A DNA stretch of 64,000 bases, from assembly GCA_028292505.1 (NCBI GenBank), contig JAQGMF010000010.1, forward strand, positions 1 through 64,000, in the 5' to 3' direction. The notes under the pieces are model-generated. The model was given only the letters and a program-made list of their open reading frames with translations, searched no databases and had not been told where the DNA came from. The number at the start of each line of letters is the position of its first letter. Position 1 is the first letter of the stretch. The position numbers and the translations under genes are program-made. Shown in pieces: positions 49,935 through 59,671 of this stretch. This DNA is from Rhodocyclales bacterium. Lineage in GTDB: Bacteria; Pseudomonadota; Gammaproteobacteria; Burkholderiales; Rhodocyclaceae.

Positions 49935-50435
49935 ATGTTCCGACTGCGTTCACTCTCACCGATGGTCATCGTGCTGCTCATCGCGGCCTGCGCCAGCTTC
50001 TCCAGCATCCAGCCCGGCCAGACTCTCGGCAGCGAAGTCATCGCCCGGCAAGGCAAGCCGACGCACATATGGCCGGAGCCCGATGGCGGCAGGACACTCG
50101 AATACTCCTCGCAGCCTTTCGGCGTCACCAGCTACATGGTGCGGGTCGGCGCCGACGACCATGTCCAGCGTGTCGAAAACACGCTCGCGCCAGAAGGCCT
50201 GGCTCGCGTACAAACCGGCATGACGCGTGAAGAGATCGGCCACCTGCTCGGCACGCCGCGCTCCAAGGTAAACTTTTCCCTGAGCAAGGAAGAGGTGTGG
50301 GACTGGACCATTCCCGGCACGCTTCCAGGCGATTATCAGCGCTTCAATGTGCACTTCGTGGACGGCAAAGTGGTACGCACGAGCAGATCGCGGGTCGATC
50401 GCGACGACATGTGCAACAGCCTGATGTGGTGCTGA
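49935..50435 (+). CDS. BamE/SmpA-like outer-membrane lipoprotein
   Basis: A 166-residue lipoprotein with lipobox VLLIAAC (Cys ~19) and two BamE-fold repeats: residues ~26-85 (LGSEVIARQGKPTHIWPEPDGG) and ~92-150 (VQTGMTREEIGHLLGTPRSK, EVWDWTIPG). The G-x-T-x-E-E-I-x-x-x-L-G-x-P core is the SmpA/OmlA signature. True BamE has one such unit and about 110 residues, so this is a paralogue rather than the BAM subunit. Function unknown, probably envelope. A GGAG box is present upstream. Confidence 0.8.
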   Translation: MFRLRSLSPMVIVLLIAACASFSSIQPGQTLGSEVIARQGKPTHIWPEPDGGRTLEYSSQPFGVTSYMVRVGADDHVQRVENTLAPEGLARVQTGMTREEIGHLLGTPRSKVNFSLSKEEVWDWTIPGTLPGDYQRFNVHFVDGKVVRTSRSRVDRDDMCNSLMWC

Positions 50436-50604
50436 CCTAGCGCTGGCCCAAGACGCCGGGCTCAAAAACATCCGACCCAGGGCTGGTAACATCAGCCAGC
50501 AGATCAGCAGGGCGAATTTCGCCAGCGCGCGCATGCCTCGCGCTGGTCATCGCGCCAGGAAGGTCGCGGGCTCCTGATCTGGATTTTGACCTCAGGGGAC
50601 AGCC

Positions 50605-51225
50605 ATGTTGTACACGCCCGCGCGCTTCGCCGAGACCGATGACAATGTAATCAACGAGGTCATCGCCGCTGCACCCTTCGCCATGCTGATCAGCGTGGTC
50701 GATGACGCGCCCATGGTGACCCATGCGCCCGTTGTGCGCGAAGAGGGGTCAAGCTGGCTGCTGGGCCACGTCGCCTGCGCCAACCCGCACAGCGCCGCGC
50801 TCGGCGATGGTGCCGAGGTGCTGGTGGTCTTCAATGGGCCGCACACCTACATCTCGCCCAACTGGTACCAGGAGGCCTCTGTACCGACCTGGAATTACGT
50901 CGTCGTGCATGCGCGTTGCCGCGTGCATGTTCAAACCGGCGACGCAGCACAGGCCTTGCTCGACAAACTGACGGCCACTTTCGACGATGCGACGCAGACA
51001 GGGCATCAGAGCCATGAGCAACGCGTGCATCTACTCAAACACATTCACTGCTTCAGGCTTGAGCCCTTGCAGCTTGACGCCAAGTTCAAACTCTCGCAGA
51101 ACAAGACCAGCGCCGAGCAGCAACACATCATTGCCAGGCTGTCTCAGCGCGACGACGAGAACGCACACGGCGTTGCCAGCCTCATGCTGCGCAATCTGTC
51201 GACGGATTTCGGCAGCCGGCAGTAG
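50605..51225 (+). CDS. PaiB-family FMN-binding protein
   Basis: A 206-residue split-barrel flavin-binding protein of the PaiB/NmtR-like family (annotated as a negative transcriptional regulator in Bacillus). Conserved features are the N terminus MLYTPARFAETD, MVTHAPVV, HVACANPHS, and FNGPHTYISPNWY, which form the FMN pocket, and WNYVVVHARCR. It lacks a clear DNA-binding domain, so an enzyme or sensor role is equally likely. AGGGGA precedes the ATG. It is single and lies before the metH promoter. Confidence 0.88.
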   Translation: MLYTPARFAETDDNVINEVIAAAPFAMLISVVDDAPMVTHAPVVREEGSSWLLGHVACANPHSAALGDGAEVLVVFNGPHTYISPNWYQEASVPTWNYVVVHARCRVHVQTGDAAQALLDKLTATFDDATQTGHQSHEQRVHLLKHIHCFRLEPLQLDAKFKLSQNKTSAEQQHIIARLSQRDDENAHGVASLMLRNLSTDFGSRQ

Positions 51226-51246
51226 CACCGCCGTACCGACCGCGGC

Positions 51247-51275
51247 TGGTCAATGCCTGAGCCGCGCCCTATAAT
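51247..51275 (+). promoter_or_regulatory. metH promoter
   Basis: TATAAT at 51270-51275 with TGGTCA at 51247-51252 (17-base spacer; four of six -35 bases match). The predicted start is near 51282, just before the riboswitch. Confidence 0.65.
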
Positions 51276-51284
51276 GCGAGACCC

Positions 51285-51390
51285 TTCCGAGGAGCGCTGC
51301 GAGGCTGGCCGATCCAACACGATCTGCCCTTACCCCAGGCTCGGACCCGCCGTCATGCGTGACAGCGGCAAGATTCAACGGCGCTCACCC
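51285..51390 (+). promoter_or_regulatory. S-adenosylhomocysteine (SAH) riboswitch
   Basis: Conserved blocks of the SAH aptamer are present in order: CCGAGGAGCGCTGCGA (51287-51302), CCCAGGCTCGG (51333-51344, pairing with the first block) and CAACGGCGCTCACC (51377-51389), which forms the pseudoknot with GAGCGC. SAH riboswitches turn on SAH recycling genes such as metH and ahcY when SAH builds up. It lies just downstream of a promoter and upstream of metH, in the expected place. The block-to-metH distance (~220 bases) is longer than usual because of a repeat insertion. Confidence 0.9.
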
Positions 51391-51611
51391 TTCATGCGTT
51401 TCGCGCGGGATGGTGAGCATGGGCATCAACTGCCCTACCGTCATTCCCGCGAAGGCGGGAATCCAGCGGCGTTGAAGACTTTGCAGCCAGGCCTTGTATC
51501 AAGCGCCTCGAACCCAAAGCTTTGCATCGACAGCCACTGACTTCCCGCCTTCGCGGAATGACGGCAAACGCCCCCTCACGAAACGCTGCAGACGTGACGA
51601 AAGAGAACCGC
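51391..51611 (+). repeat. metH leader with inverted GTCATTCCCGC-type repeat
   Basis: Arms GTCATTCCCGCGAAGGCGGGA (from 51440) and CTTCCCGCCTTCGCGGAATGAC (51541-51562) are inverted and lie between the riboswitch and the metH start. In the transcript they could form a stable hairpin enclosing ~75 bases. A weak AAGAG precedes the metH ATG. Confidence 0.8.
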
Positions 51612-54600
51612 ATGCAAGCCGATCGTAGCCAAGAGCTCAAAGACCTCCTCGCCAAGAACATCCTGATTCTTGACGGCGCCATGGGCACCATGATCCAGCG
51701 CCACACGCTGGGCGAAGCCGACTATCGCGGCGCGCGCTTTGCGGAGCACAACCGCGACCTCAAGGGCAACAACGATCTGCTGCTGCTGACAAAACCAGAT
51801 GTCATAAGCGGCATCCATCGCGAATACCTCGAAGCCGTCGCCGACCTGATCGAGACCAACACCTTAAACGCCACGCGCGTGTCGCAGGCCGAGTACGGCC
51901 TCGAAGACATCGCCTATGAATTGAACGTGGCCGGCGCGCATCTCGTGCGTGAGCTGTGCGACGAATACACGGCGAAGAATCCCGCCAAGCCGCGCTTCTG
52001 CGCCGGCGTCATCGGCCCGACCTCGCGCACCCTGTCGATCTCGCCGGACGTGAACGATCCCGGCTTCCGCAACATCAGCTTCGACGCGCTGGCCGACGAC
52101 TACTACGCCTCCGCCAAAGGCCTGATGGAGGGTGGCGCCGACATCCTGCTGATCGAGACGGTGTTCGACACGCTCAACGCCAAGGTCGCCGTGTTCGCCG
52201 TCGAAAAGCTGTTCGCCGATTTAGGCCGTCGTCATCCCGTGATGATCTCCGGCACGATCACCGACGCATCGGGCCGCACGCTGTCGGGCCAGACTGCCGA
52301 AGCCTTCTGGAACTCGCTGCGTCATGCGCGCCCGATTTCCTTCGGCCTCAACTACGCGCTCGGCGCCAAGGAATTGCGCCAGCACGTACAAGAGCTTTCG
52401 CGCATCTGCGACACCGCCGTCTCCGCGCACCCGAATGCCGGTTTGCCGAATGCCTTCGGCGGCTACGACGAAACACCAGAGCAACTCGCCGATGACATTC
52501 GGGAATGGGCGAAGAGCGGCTTTCTCAACATCATCGGCGGCTGTTGCGGCACCACGCCTGAACACATCAGCGCGATCTACAAGGCCGTGCGCGATCTGCC
52601 GCCGCGTGTCGTGCCGACCATCGAACCACGCCTGCGCCTGTCCGGCCTCGAGCCCTTCAACGTCGGCAGCGACAGCCTGTTCGTCAATGTTGGCGAGCGT
52701 AATAACGTCACCGGTTCGCGCGCCTTCGCCAAGATGATCATCGAAGGCCGCTTCGACGATGCGCTGGCCGTTGCACGTCAACAGGTCGAGAACGGCGCGC
52801 AGGTCATCGACATCAACATGGACGAAGCCATGCTGGATTCGAAGGCCGCGATGGAGCGCTTCCTCAAGCTCATCGCCTCCGAGCCGGACATCAGCAAAGT
52901 GCCGATCATGATCGACTCCTCGAAGTGGGACATCATCGAGACCGGTCTGAAATGCATCCAGGGTAAAGGCATCGTCAACTCCATCTCGATGAAGGAAGGC
53001 GAAGAGGCCTTCCTGCATCACGCGAGGCTGTGCATGCGCTACGGCGCGGCAGCGGTCGTCATGGCTTTCGACGAGAAGGGCCAGGCGGACACCTACGCGC
53101 GCAAGACGGAGATCTGCAAACGCGCCTACGACCTGCTCGTCGGCATCGGCTTCCCGCCCGAAGACATCATCTTCGACGCGAACATCTTTGCGATTGCCAC
53201 CGGCATCGAAGAGCACAACAACTACGCCGTCGACTTCATCAACGCGATCGAGTGGATTCACAAGAACCTGCCCTATGCCAAGACCAGCGGCGGCGTATCG
53301 AATGTGAGCTTCAGCTTCCGCGGCAACGATGCAATGCGCGAAGCGATCCACACGGTGTTCCTGTACCACTCGATCAAGGTCGGCCTGTCGATGGGCATCG
53401 TCAACGCTGGCCAGCTCGGCGTGTACGACGACCTCGACCCAGTCCTGCGCGAGAAGGTCGAAGACGTAGTACTCAATCGTCATCCCGGCGCTGGCGAAGC
53501 GCTCGTCGAACTTGCCACCACCGTCAAGGGTCAGGCCAAGGAGAACGCACAAGACCTCGCCTGGCGCGAGTGGACGGTTGAAGCGCGCCTGTCGCACGCG
53601 CTCGTCAAAGGCATCACCACTTTCGTCGTCGAAGACACGGAAGAAGTGCGCGCCAAGCAATTCGCTGAAGGCAAACCACCACTCGCCGTCATCGAAGGGC
53701 CGCTGATGGCCGGTATGAGCGTCGTCGGCGACCTGTTCCGCGACGGCAAGATGTTCCTGCCGCAAGTGGTCAAATCCGCACGCGTCATGAAGCAGGCCGT
53801 CGCGCATCTGATTCCCTACATCGAAGCCGAGAAGGCGCGCACCGGCGCGAGCGGCAAGGGCAAGATCATCATGGCCACCGTCAAGGGCGACGTGCATGAC
53901 ATCGGCAAGAACATCGTCGGCGTCGTGCTCGGCTGCAATGGCTACGATGTCATCGACCTCGGCGTCATGGTGTCGACCGAGAGAATTCTGCACGCCGCGA
54001 AAGAACACGGCGCGCAGATCATCGGCCTGTCCGGCCTCATCACGCCTTCGCTCGAAGAGATGAGCTACGTCGCGCTCGAAATGCAGCGCCAAGGCTTCGA
54101 CGTGCCGCTGCTCATCGGCGGCGCGACGACCAGCCGTGCCCACACCGCCATCAAGATCGCACCTAACTACGCACACCCCGTCGTGTACGTGCCGGACGCC
54201 TCGCGCGCCGTCGGCGTCGTCACTAGCCTGCTGTCCATCGACGGCCGCGCTGCCTACGCCGCCGAAGTCGCCGCCGACTACGTCAAGGTGCGCGAGCAAC
54301 ACGCGCAGAAGAAAGGCGTACAGCTCATCACGCTCGAAGCCGCGCGCGCGAATAAATTCCAATGGAATACCGACCCAGCCTACGTGCCGGTCAAGCCGAA
54401 ACAGCTCGGCATCAAGACGCTGCGCAACGTCGACCTGCGCGAGCTCGAGCCCTACATCGACTGGGCGCCGTTCTTCCAGACCTGGGATCTCGCCGGCAGC
54501 TTCCCCGCCATCCTCACCGACGAAGTTGTCGGCGAAACGGCGAGCAATGTCTTCCGCGATGCCAAGGCCATGCTGGAGAAAGTCATCAGCGGTAAATGGA

Positions 54601-55295
54601 TCACATCCAATGCCGTCTTCGGCCTGTTCCCGGCGAACGCACAGAATGACGATGTGCTGCTCTACGCCAACGAATCGCGCAGCGAAGTCGTCGGCACCTG
54701 GCACGGCATCCGCCAACAACACGAGCGCCCCGCCGGCAAACCCAACTACTGCCTCAGCGACTTCATCGCCGACAAGGACAGCGGTGTGCCGGACTACATC
54801 GGCTGCTTCGCCGTCTGCGCCGGCATCGGCATCGAAAAGAAACTCGCCGAATTCGAAGCCGTGCAAGACGACTACTCAAGCATCATGCTCAAGGCCATCG
54901 CCGATCGCTTCGCCGAAGCCTGCGCCGAATGGCTGCACGAAAAGGTCCGCAAGGATTACTGGGGCTACGCCACGGGCGAGACCTTGAGCAGCGAGCAACT
55001 CATCAAGGAAGAATACAAAGGCATCCGCCCCGCCCCCGGCTACCCCGCCTGCCCCGACCACACCGCCAAGGGCCAGATCTTCAAGGTGCTCGACGCCGAA
55101 AAAGCCACCGGCATGACGCTCACCGAAAGCTACGCCATGAGCCCGGCCGCTGCCGTCAGCGGCTTCTACCTCGCCCACCCGGAATCGCATTACTTCGCGG
55201 TGAGCAAGATCGCGGCGGATCAGGCGAGCGATTGGGCGGCACGCTCGGGGCATACCGAGGCGGAGGCGAAGTATTGGCTGGCGCCGTTGTTGTGA
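51612..55295 (+). CDS. metH: cobalamin-dependent methionine synthase
   Basis: Transfers a methyl group from 5-methyltetrahydrofolate to homocysteine via B12. All four modules are present in 1227 residues: homocysteine-binding (1-~335), folate (TIM barrel, [18 protein letters not shown] from ~375), cobalamin-binding with [21 protein letters not shown] (Asp-x-His-x-x-Gly), and the reactivation domain binding SAM (~900-1227, [12 protein letters not shown]). The zinc cysteines Cys311 and Cys312 ([10 protein letters not shown]) are present, but the third ligand, E. coli Cys247, is Tyr248 here (LNYALGAK). The start at 51612 gives [10 protein letters not shown]; earlier starts fall in the repeat. 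Regulated by the SAH riboswitch and ended by a strong terminator. Confidence 0.96.
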   Translation: MQADRSQELKDLLAKNILILDGAMGTMIQRHTLGEADYRGARFAEHNRDLKGNNDLLLLTKPDVISGIHREYLEAVADLIETNTLNATRVSQAEYGLEDIAYELNVAGAHLVRELCDEYTAKNPAKPRFCAGVIGPTSRTLSISPDVNDPGFRNISFDALADDYYASAKGLMEGGADILLIETVFDTLNAKVAVFAVEKLFADLGRRHPVMISGTITDASGRTLSGQTAEAFWNSLRHARPISFGLNYALGAKELRQHVQELSRICDTAVSAHPNAGLPNAFGGYDETPEQLADDIREWAKSGFLNIIGGCCGTTPEHISAIYKAVRDLPPRVVPTIEPRLRLSGLEPFNVGSDSLFVNVGERNNVTGSRAFAKMIIEGRFDDALAVARQQVENGAQVIDINMDEAMLDSKAAMERFLKLIASEPDISKVPIMIDSSKWDIIETGLKCIQGKGIVNSISMKEGEEAFLHHARLCMRYGAAAVVMAFDEKGQADTYARKTEICKRAYDLLVGIGFPPEDIIFDANIFAIATGIEEHNNYAVDFINAIEWIHKNLPYAKTSGGVSNVSFSFRGNDAMREAIHTVFLYHSIKVGLSMGIVNAGQLGVYDDLDPVLREKVEDVVLNRHPGAGEALVELATTVKGQAKENAQDLAWREWTVEARLSHALVKGITTFVVEDTEEVRAKQFAEGKPPLAVIEGPLMAGMSVVGDLFRDGKMFLPQVVKSARVMKQAVAHLIPYIEAEKARTGASGKGKIIMATVKGDVHDIGKNIVGVVLGCNGYDVIDLGVMVSTERILHAAKEHGAQIIGLSGLITPSLEEMSYVALEMQRQGFDVPLLIGGATTSRAHTAIKIAPNYAHPVVYVPDASRAVGVVTSLLSIDGRAAYAAEVAADYVKVREQHAQKKGVQLITLEAARANKFQWNTDPAYVPVKPKQLGIKTLRNVDLRELEPYIDWAPFFQTWDLAGSFPAILTDEVVGETASNVFRDAKAMLEKVISGKWITSNAVFGLFPANAQNDDVLLYANESRSEVVGTWHGIRQQHERPAGKPNYCLSDFIADKDSGVPDYIGCFAVCAGIGIEKKLAEFEAVQDDYSSIMLKAIADRFAEACAEWLHEKVRKDYWGYATGETLSSEQLIKEEYKGIRPAPGYPACPDHTAKGQIFKVLDAEKATGMTLTESYAMSPAAAVSGFYLAHPESHYFAVSKIAADQASDWAARSGHTEAEAKYWLAPLL

Positions 55296-55311
55296 TGCTA
55301 ATGACATTAAT

Positions 55312-55343
55312 GAAAACGGGCCGCAAATCGCGGCCCGTTTTTC
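55312..55343 (+). terminator. metH terminator
   Basis: Stem AAAACGGGCCGC / GCGGCCCGTTTT with a four-base loop, followed by T residues. Confidence 0.92.
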
Positions 55344-55370
55344 CTTCTGCACACGGCGGATACGCACTTG

Positions 55371-55420
55371 GCGTAGGGCGGAACTCCTTCGGAGGTTCCG
55401 CCAGCCGCCGGGAGGCGGCT
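55371..55420. repeat. 50-bp repeat, left copy
   Basis: GCGTAGGGCGGAACTCCTTC, then GGAGGTTCCGCCAGCCGCC and GGGAGGCGGCT. It contains two small hairpins. An inverted copy (49 of 50 identical) is at 56593-56642, so the two bracket the DUF3800 gene. Confidence 0.92.
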
Positions 55421-55667
55421 TTACGGGCACATTGATGGAGAGTGGCGGTTTCCGTAACGGACTACCTCGCGAGTGGCAGTCGGGCACGGATGGCAATGGA
55501 CACGGGCTTTTGTGTGCGCTTACCAATAAAAAAGAGCCAAAACATCGGCTCATCAGGAAAATCTAATTGATTTATTCGACCTAAGTGCGTAGCTTTAGTA
55601 GTGAATCTGAAAGTTGGCTAGTCCAAGGAGTAGGATTCAACCGGGGCCCGAAAGGGCCCCTTCCCTT
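55421..55667. other. gap downstream of the DUF3800 gene
   Basis: No gene. Contains a minus-strand terminator (55526-55552) and a GGGGCCC/GGGCCCC hairpin at 55642-55660 just beyond the DUF3800 stop. The latter lacks a T run on the minus strand. Confidence 0.5.
55526..55552 (-). terminator. minus-strand intrinsic terminator
   Basis: On the minus strand GAGCC GATGTTTT GGCTC is followed by TTTTTTATT. It would end the DUF3800 transcript. Confidence 0.75.
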
Positions 55668-56426
55668 TTATAACTTCACAATTCCGTCGGCGCGTGGCGC
55701 TACTACTTTGCATACAACTGGGCTTAGGCGATTAAAATAGTTTTGCCCGGACTTTTTCTTGATGTATGCCGATGGCGATAGGCTCTGATAGAGAAGATAT
55801 GCGGCAACATCTGCCGCCTGTATCAGATACGACAACCCTGAATCACGAAAGTTGGCGTCCTCAATTACAGAGCGAATCAACAAGTTTCGATATCCATTTC
55901 CGCTTTGATTGGGGACTGGATTGTAGCTACGCATTTTTCTCAACAACGCGTTTAGCTTTTTATCCGAGGTGTGATCCGGGAATAGCATACCTCGGTCATC
56001 CGCGTTCTTTGGTCCCGCGAAATTCTGATGAGACAGCGTGTTTTCGAAACGCTGTATTAGCGCTTGCCATGCATGCTCAAACACATCGTAGCCAGGTGGC
56101 TTCCCATTTTTATCGACGGTCACGCAGACGAGATTAAGGTCAGGCATTGATGCGATCTTGTCAGCAAATCTCCGAAGTATTTCTAGGCGTCGATGCTTGG
56201 GGATTCTTGCGAGTTCACCCGGACGCGTCAAAAGCGGCGACGCGTGTATCTCTTCTCTTAGCTTCAGGCCGAGATCTTTTTTGAGTTCCTGTCGGAACGC
56301 TAGCAACTCATCAAGAGTTTGTTTCCACCTAAGCTCGTGAAGAACAAGACCAACTAGAACAAAATATCGTGTCGGTGAATTAACAAGACCAACGTCTCCG
56401 CTTTCATCCACATACATTAGATACAT
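55668..56426 (-). CDS. DUF3800-domain protein
   Basis: A 252-residue DUF3800 protein. The start MYLMYVDESGDVG shows the diagnostic Asp-Glu-Ser-Gly motif of this RNase H-like fold family; the later NADDRGMLFPDHTSDKKLN and the C-terminal LSYLIQAADVAAYLLY with its conserved Asp complete the putative acidic active site. DUF3800 proteins are scattered and often near mobile or defence genes; biochemical function is unproven. The start at 56426 is chosen as the family N terminus; earlier starts have no homology. By eye the gene is clearly more AT-rich than its neighbours, and it sits between inverted 50-bp repeats, suggesting lateral acquisition. Confidence 0.85.
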   Translation of the reverse strand: MYLMYVDESGDVGLVNSPTRYFVLVGLVLHELRWKQTLDELLAFRQELKKDLGLKLREEIHASPLLTRPGELARIPKHRRLEILRRFADKIASMPDLNLVCVTVDKNGKPPGYDVFEHAWQALIQRFENTLSHQNFAGPKNADDRGMLFPDHTSDKKLNALLRKMRSYNPVPNQSGNGYRNLLIRSVIEDANFRDSGLSYLIQAADVAAYLLYQSLSPSAYIKKKSGQNYFNRLSPVVCKVVAPRADGIVKL

Positions 56427-56688
56427 ATCTATCCCATATTTTCGATAAACGTGCGGCGCGCATTTCTCAGCACACAGCACTATCTCATATGCAAACAGTA
56501 TTTGCGCATCGAAGACCGCTGATTGGCGTAGCGAAGGTATGCAGAGTCGCAAGCCTTCGCCAACTCACACACGCGACCGAACCCTCCACAGAAGCCGCCT
56601 CCCGGCGGCTGGCGGAACTTCCGAAGGAGTTCCGCCCTACGCCCATCTGTCCGCTTGTTCCGATGAAGGTCACGCGCAATCATTCGGC
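56427..56688. other. gap between the DUF3800 gene and RAYT 2
   Basis: Divergent intergenic region holding promoters for both genes and the right 50-bp repeat. No further gene is supported. Confidence 0.5.
56593..56642. repeat. 50-bp repeat, right inverted copy
   Basis: AGCCGCCTCCCGGCGGCTGG, then CGGAACTTCCGAAGGAGTTC and CGCCCTACGC. Inverted relative to 55371-55420 with one difference. It ends 46 bases before the RAYT start, where REP elements recognised by a RAYT are often found. Confidence 0.92.
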
Positions 56689-57252
56689 ATGTCTGACTAT
56701 CTTCGCTATCGCGTTCCGGGCGGGACGTATTTCTTCACGATCACGCTGCTGGAACGCGGCGGCGATTTGCTGGTGCGTCACATTGATGTGCTGCGCGAGG
56801 CGGTACGGCGTACGCGCGCGGAGCGTCCGTTTCACATCGACGCGTGGGTGGTGATGCCGGATCACATTCACTGCGTGCTGACGCTGCCACCGGGTGACGC
56901 AGATTTCTCGAATCGCATCAAGGCCATCAAGATCCGTTTCTCACGTGGCGTGCCACGCACCGAGCGCCGCTCAGAGGTGCGTGCGGCGAAAGGGGAACGC
57001 GGCATCTGGCAACGTCGCTTCTGGGAGCATGCCATTCGCGATGACCGCGACTATGCACATCACATGGACTACGTTCACTTCAATCCCGTGAAGCACGGCC
57101 TCGTGGCAAGCGTCGCCGACTGGCCGCACTCGACGTTTCATCGCTGCGCGGCGGGGCCGCTAGACCAAGGGGAAGAAGCGCGTATCGCTATCAAGCGTGA
57201 ACAAATTGAAGGGGCTTGCCGGCTCTACCCTTACATGGGCACTACTGAATGA
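56689..57252 (+). mobile_element. REP-associated tyrosine transposase (RAYT), copy 2
   Basis: A 187-residue Y1-type transposase. It starts MSDYLRYRVPGGTYFFTITL, the standard REP-transposase opening, with the HUH motif in VVMPDHIHCVLTLP, the GIWQRRFWEHAIRDDRDYAHH segment and HFNPVKHGLV, the helix carrying the catalytic Tyr (YVHFNP). This is the RAYT group that recognises GTAGGGCGG-like REPs in related genomes, as far as I recall; the adjacent 50-bp repeats fit. Its end overlaps the converging propeller gene by 11 bases. Confidence 0.92.
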
Positions 57253-59377
57253 CTCCTGTTGTACTCAGGGACACGGGATATATTCCCCCCGCGGCAACCG
57301 TGCCGACGCTCGTAAGTGCTCCAGTGCTGGAGTTGATGACGTAAGCCGACACATCGTTGGAGATGAAATTCGTGACGTAAACAAATTTACCGGATAAATC
57401 GACGCCAATAGAGGCGGGCTGAACCCCGGCCGCCACAGTCGCTCCGATACTCGTCAGCACCCCCGTACGAAAGTTTATCGAATAGGCCGAAATGTCATTG
57501 CCGGCAATATTGGCCACATAGGCAAAATTTCCAGAAGGATCGAACGTGATGGAATAGGGTTCAAACCCTGTCGCCACAGGCGCACCAAGGCTGATAAGTG
57601 CGCCGGTGCTGGGGTGGATTGCATATCCCCAAACAACGTCACCACCTGTGTTCACGATGTAGGCAAACTTTCCTGAAGGACTAAAAGTGACGGGGCCATA
57701 TCCCGGTGCCGGTGCGGTACCCATGCCGGTGAGTACTCCGCTACTTGCGTTGATTGCATATATGGAAATGTCATTTGAGTTAATGTTCATCACGTACGCG
57801 AACTTTCCAGCCGGATCGATGCTGACAGATTGAGGAAACGCCCCTGTGGGGGTGGGTAGTCCCAGTGCCGTCAGCATGCCAGTGCCGGCATCGATAGAGT
57901 ATGTCGAGACACTATTGGAATAACTGTTAACTACGTACGCAAACCTGCCCGAAGGATCGACGCGCAGGGAGAGCGGACCCGACTCTGCTGTCACAGGGGC
58001 TCCCACACTGGTCAGCACTCCACTTGGAGCATTTATCTTGAAGACGGAAACATCGCCGGAATTAACGTTGGCAACGTAAGCGAATCTTCCTAGCGGATCG
58101 GTATCGATTGAGTATGGAGAGTCCCCTGTTGCAATCGGCGCGCCGACACTAGTAAGTACGCCAGTACTAGCATTGATGCTGTAAGCCGAAACGGAGTTGG
58201 ATCCATAGTTTACCGAGTATGCAAATCGCGGCGTGTACGTGACTGGCATCACACCTTTGGCAATAGCGATCGATGTCGAACCGAAGCGTCCGCTCACAGC
58301 GCTCACTCCCGTGAGCGTCCCCGTGCCGCTGTCGATGGAGAAAACCGAGACATCGTTCGATGTCAGATTCGCCACATATACGAACTTGCCTGTCGGATCT
58401 ATGGCAACCGAATAAGGCTTGGTTCCTGTCGCTACCGGCGTGCCAATACTCGCGAGGGCTCCAGTGCCTTGATTGATAGCATAGGTCGAAATGCTGTTGG
58501 CACCTTCATTCGCCACGTAGGCGAACTTGCCAGCGGGATCGACGGCAATTGATCTTTCCCCGATATCGCTGCTGATAAATACTCCTGTATTCACCTCCCC
58601 AACATATGCCAACTCGCCGGTACCAGCGTTGATGGTGTAGAAGCCAACTGTGCTGGAAAAATATTTCCTCGCGATAAAAGCAAATTTTCCGGCTGGATCG
58701 ATGACGACCGAGACAGAACCTGCCTGCCATATTGGAGGGCCAACTATCGTCAGTGCGCCAGTAGTGCCATCGATGCTGTAGGTGGAGACATTGCCCGACT
58801 CTTGCACTACATAAGCAAACTTGCCCGAGGGGGCAATCGTGATTGACATCTTGCCTGTGACCGTGCTCGGACTGGATGCTGGCACTGGCGCGCCGATGCT
58901 CGTCAGCATTCCCGTGGAAGCGTTGATGGCATAAACGGAAATGTTGTTAGATCCAAAATTTGCCACATAGGCAAACTTGCCAGAGGGAACGACAACAAGG
59001 GATTGGGGCACAGCCCCCGTCGCGACGGTGCCAATATTCGTCAGCGCACCGTTGTTGATATCTATGGCATAGACAGAAACATTGTTGGACCCTGCATTGA
59101 CAACATACGCAAACCTGCCCGTGGGATCGACGGTGACGGAAATAGGTTGCGTCCCGGCTACTACATAGCCGTCATGACGCAGCTGACCGGTGCCAGCGTT
59201 GACTGTGTAGATCGATACGGTGCCGTCGTTTGCATTGGCGACGTAAGCAAAGCGTGCAACGCCATTGGTTGAAGCAGGTGGCGAACCTCCGGCGCTGCTG
59301 CTGTCGCCGCCCCCGCCACATCCGGCAATAACGACGAATAGCGCTATCAGTGCGCCCCATCCTGTGACGAATCTCAT
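57242..59377 (-). CDS. lipoprotein with 14 beta-propeller (YVTN-type) blades
   Basis: A 711-residue secreted lipoprotein: signal peptide and lipobox (FVVIAGC, Cys ~20), a Gly/Ser/Pro linker (GGGGDSSSAGGSPPASTNG), then 14 repeats of about 45-52 residues. Each has the pattern GKFAYVAN..S.DVS.Y.IN..TG.LTS.G.PV.TG, with DP(A/T/S)GKF starting the next. Repeats 1-7 and 8-14 are separated by an irregular KGVMPVTYT junction, consistent with two seven-bladed propellers. This is the 6-phosphogluconolactonase/YVTN fold, but enzyme residues are not apparent, so a binding or adhesion role in the envelope is as likely. It has no operon partners. Confidence 0.85.
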   Translation of the reverse strand: MRFVTGWGALIALFVVIAGCGGGGDSSSAGGSPPASTNGVARFAYVANANDGTVSIYTVNAGTGQLRHDGYVVAGTQPISVTVDPTGRFAYVVNAGSNNVSVYAIDINNGALTNIGTVATGAVPQSLVVVPSGKFAYVANFGSNNISVYAINASTGMLTSIGAPVPASSPSTVTGKMSITIAPSGKFAYVVQESGNVSTYSIDGTTGALTIVGPPIWQAGSVSVVIDPAGKFAFIARKYFSSTVGFYTINAGTGELAYVGEVNTGVFISSDIGERSIAVDPAGKFAYVANEGANSISTYAINQGTGALASIGTPVATGTKPYSVAIDPTGKFVYVANLTSNDVSVFSIDSGTGTLTGVSAVSGRFGSTSIAIAKGVMPVTYTPRFAYSVNYGSNSVSAYSINASTGVLTSVGAPIATGDSPYSIDTDPLGRFAYVANVNSGDVSVFKINAPSGVLTSVGAPVTAESGPLSLRVDPSGRFAYVVNSYSNSVSTYSIDAGTGMLTALGLPTPTGAFPQSVSIDPAGKFAYVMNINSNDISIYAINASSGVLTGMGTAPAPGYGPVTFSPSGKFAYIVNTGGDVVWGYAIHPSTGALISLGAPVATGFEPYSITFDPSGNFAYVANIAGNDISAYSINFRTGVLTSIGATVAAGVQPASIGVDLSGKFVYVTNFISNDVSAYVINSSTGALTSVGTVAAGGIYPVSLSTTGVIQ

Positions 59378-59671
59378 TACGTGCTCTCTTTGATGGTCGC
59401 CTTGTGGCGATCTATTGAATAGAAACTTGATATTTACTCAACGGAAGTTACCATAATACGTTTGTCATACATAGGCACTTGATCACGATAGCAAATGCAG
59501 CAGCTCAAGGCGGGTTCGCGAAACAACCCGCTGACAGATGTTGTAAACCGCTGACTGTTAATTGCGGAGAGGCCGTGGATCACGGTGGGGTTTGAATTGA
59601 GCGGTCCAGTATAATTTTCTTTGTTGATCGTGATGGGCTGTGTCGATATCCTCGCCAGCTTTCACATCATT
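59378..59671. other. gap upstream of the propeller gene
   Basis: No gene. A TATAAT at 59610-59615 (+) has no good -35 partner. CGGGTTCGCGAAACAACCCG at 59514-59533 is a small palindromic repeat arm. Confidence 0.4.

Noticed and set aside
51522-51611. Earlier metH start codons at 51522 and 51558
   Set aside because: They lie in the REP-like repeat and add residues absent from MetH families; the ATG at 51612 begins the homology.
52221-54866. 881-residue open frame antisense to metH
   Set aside because: Exactly overlaps metH, biased to Asp/Arg/His/Val as expected of a mirror frame, and has no recognisable motif.
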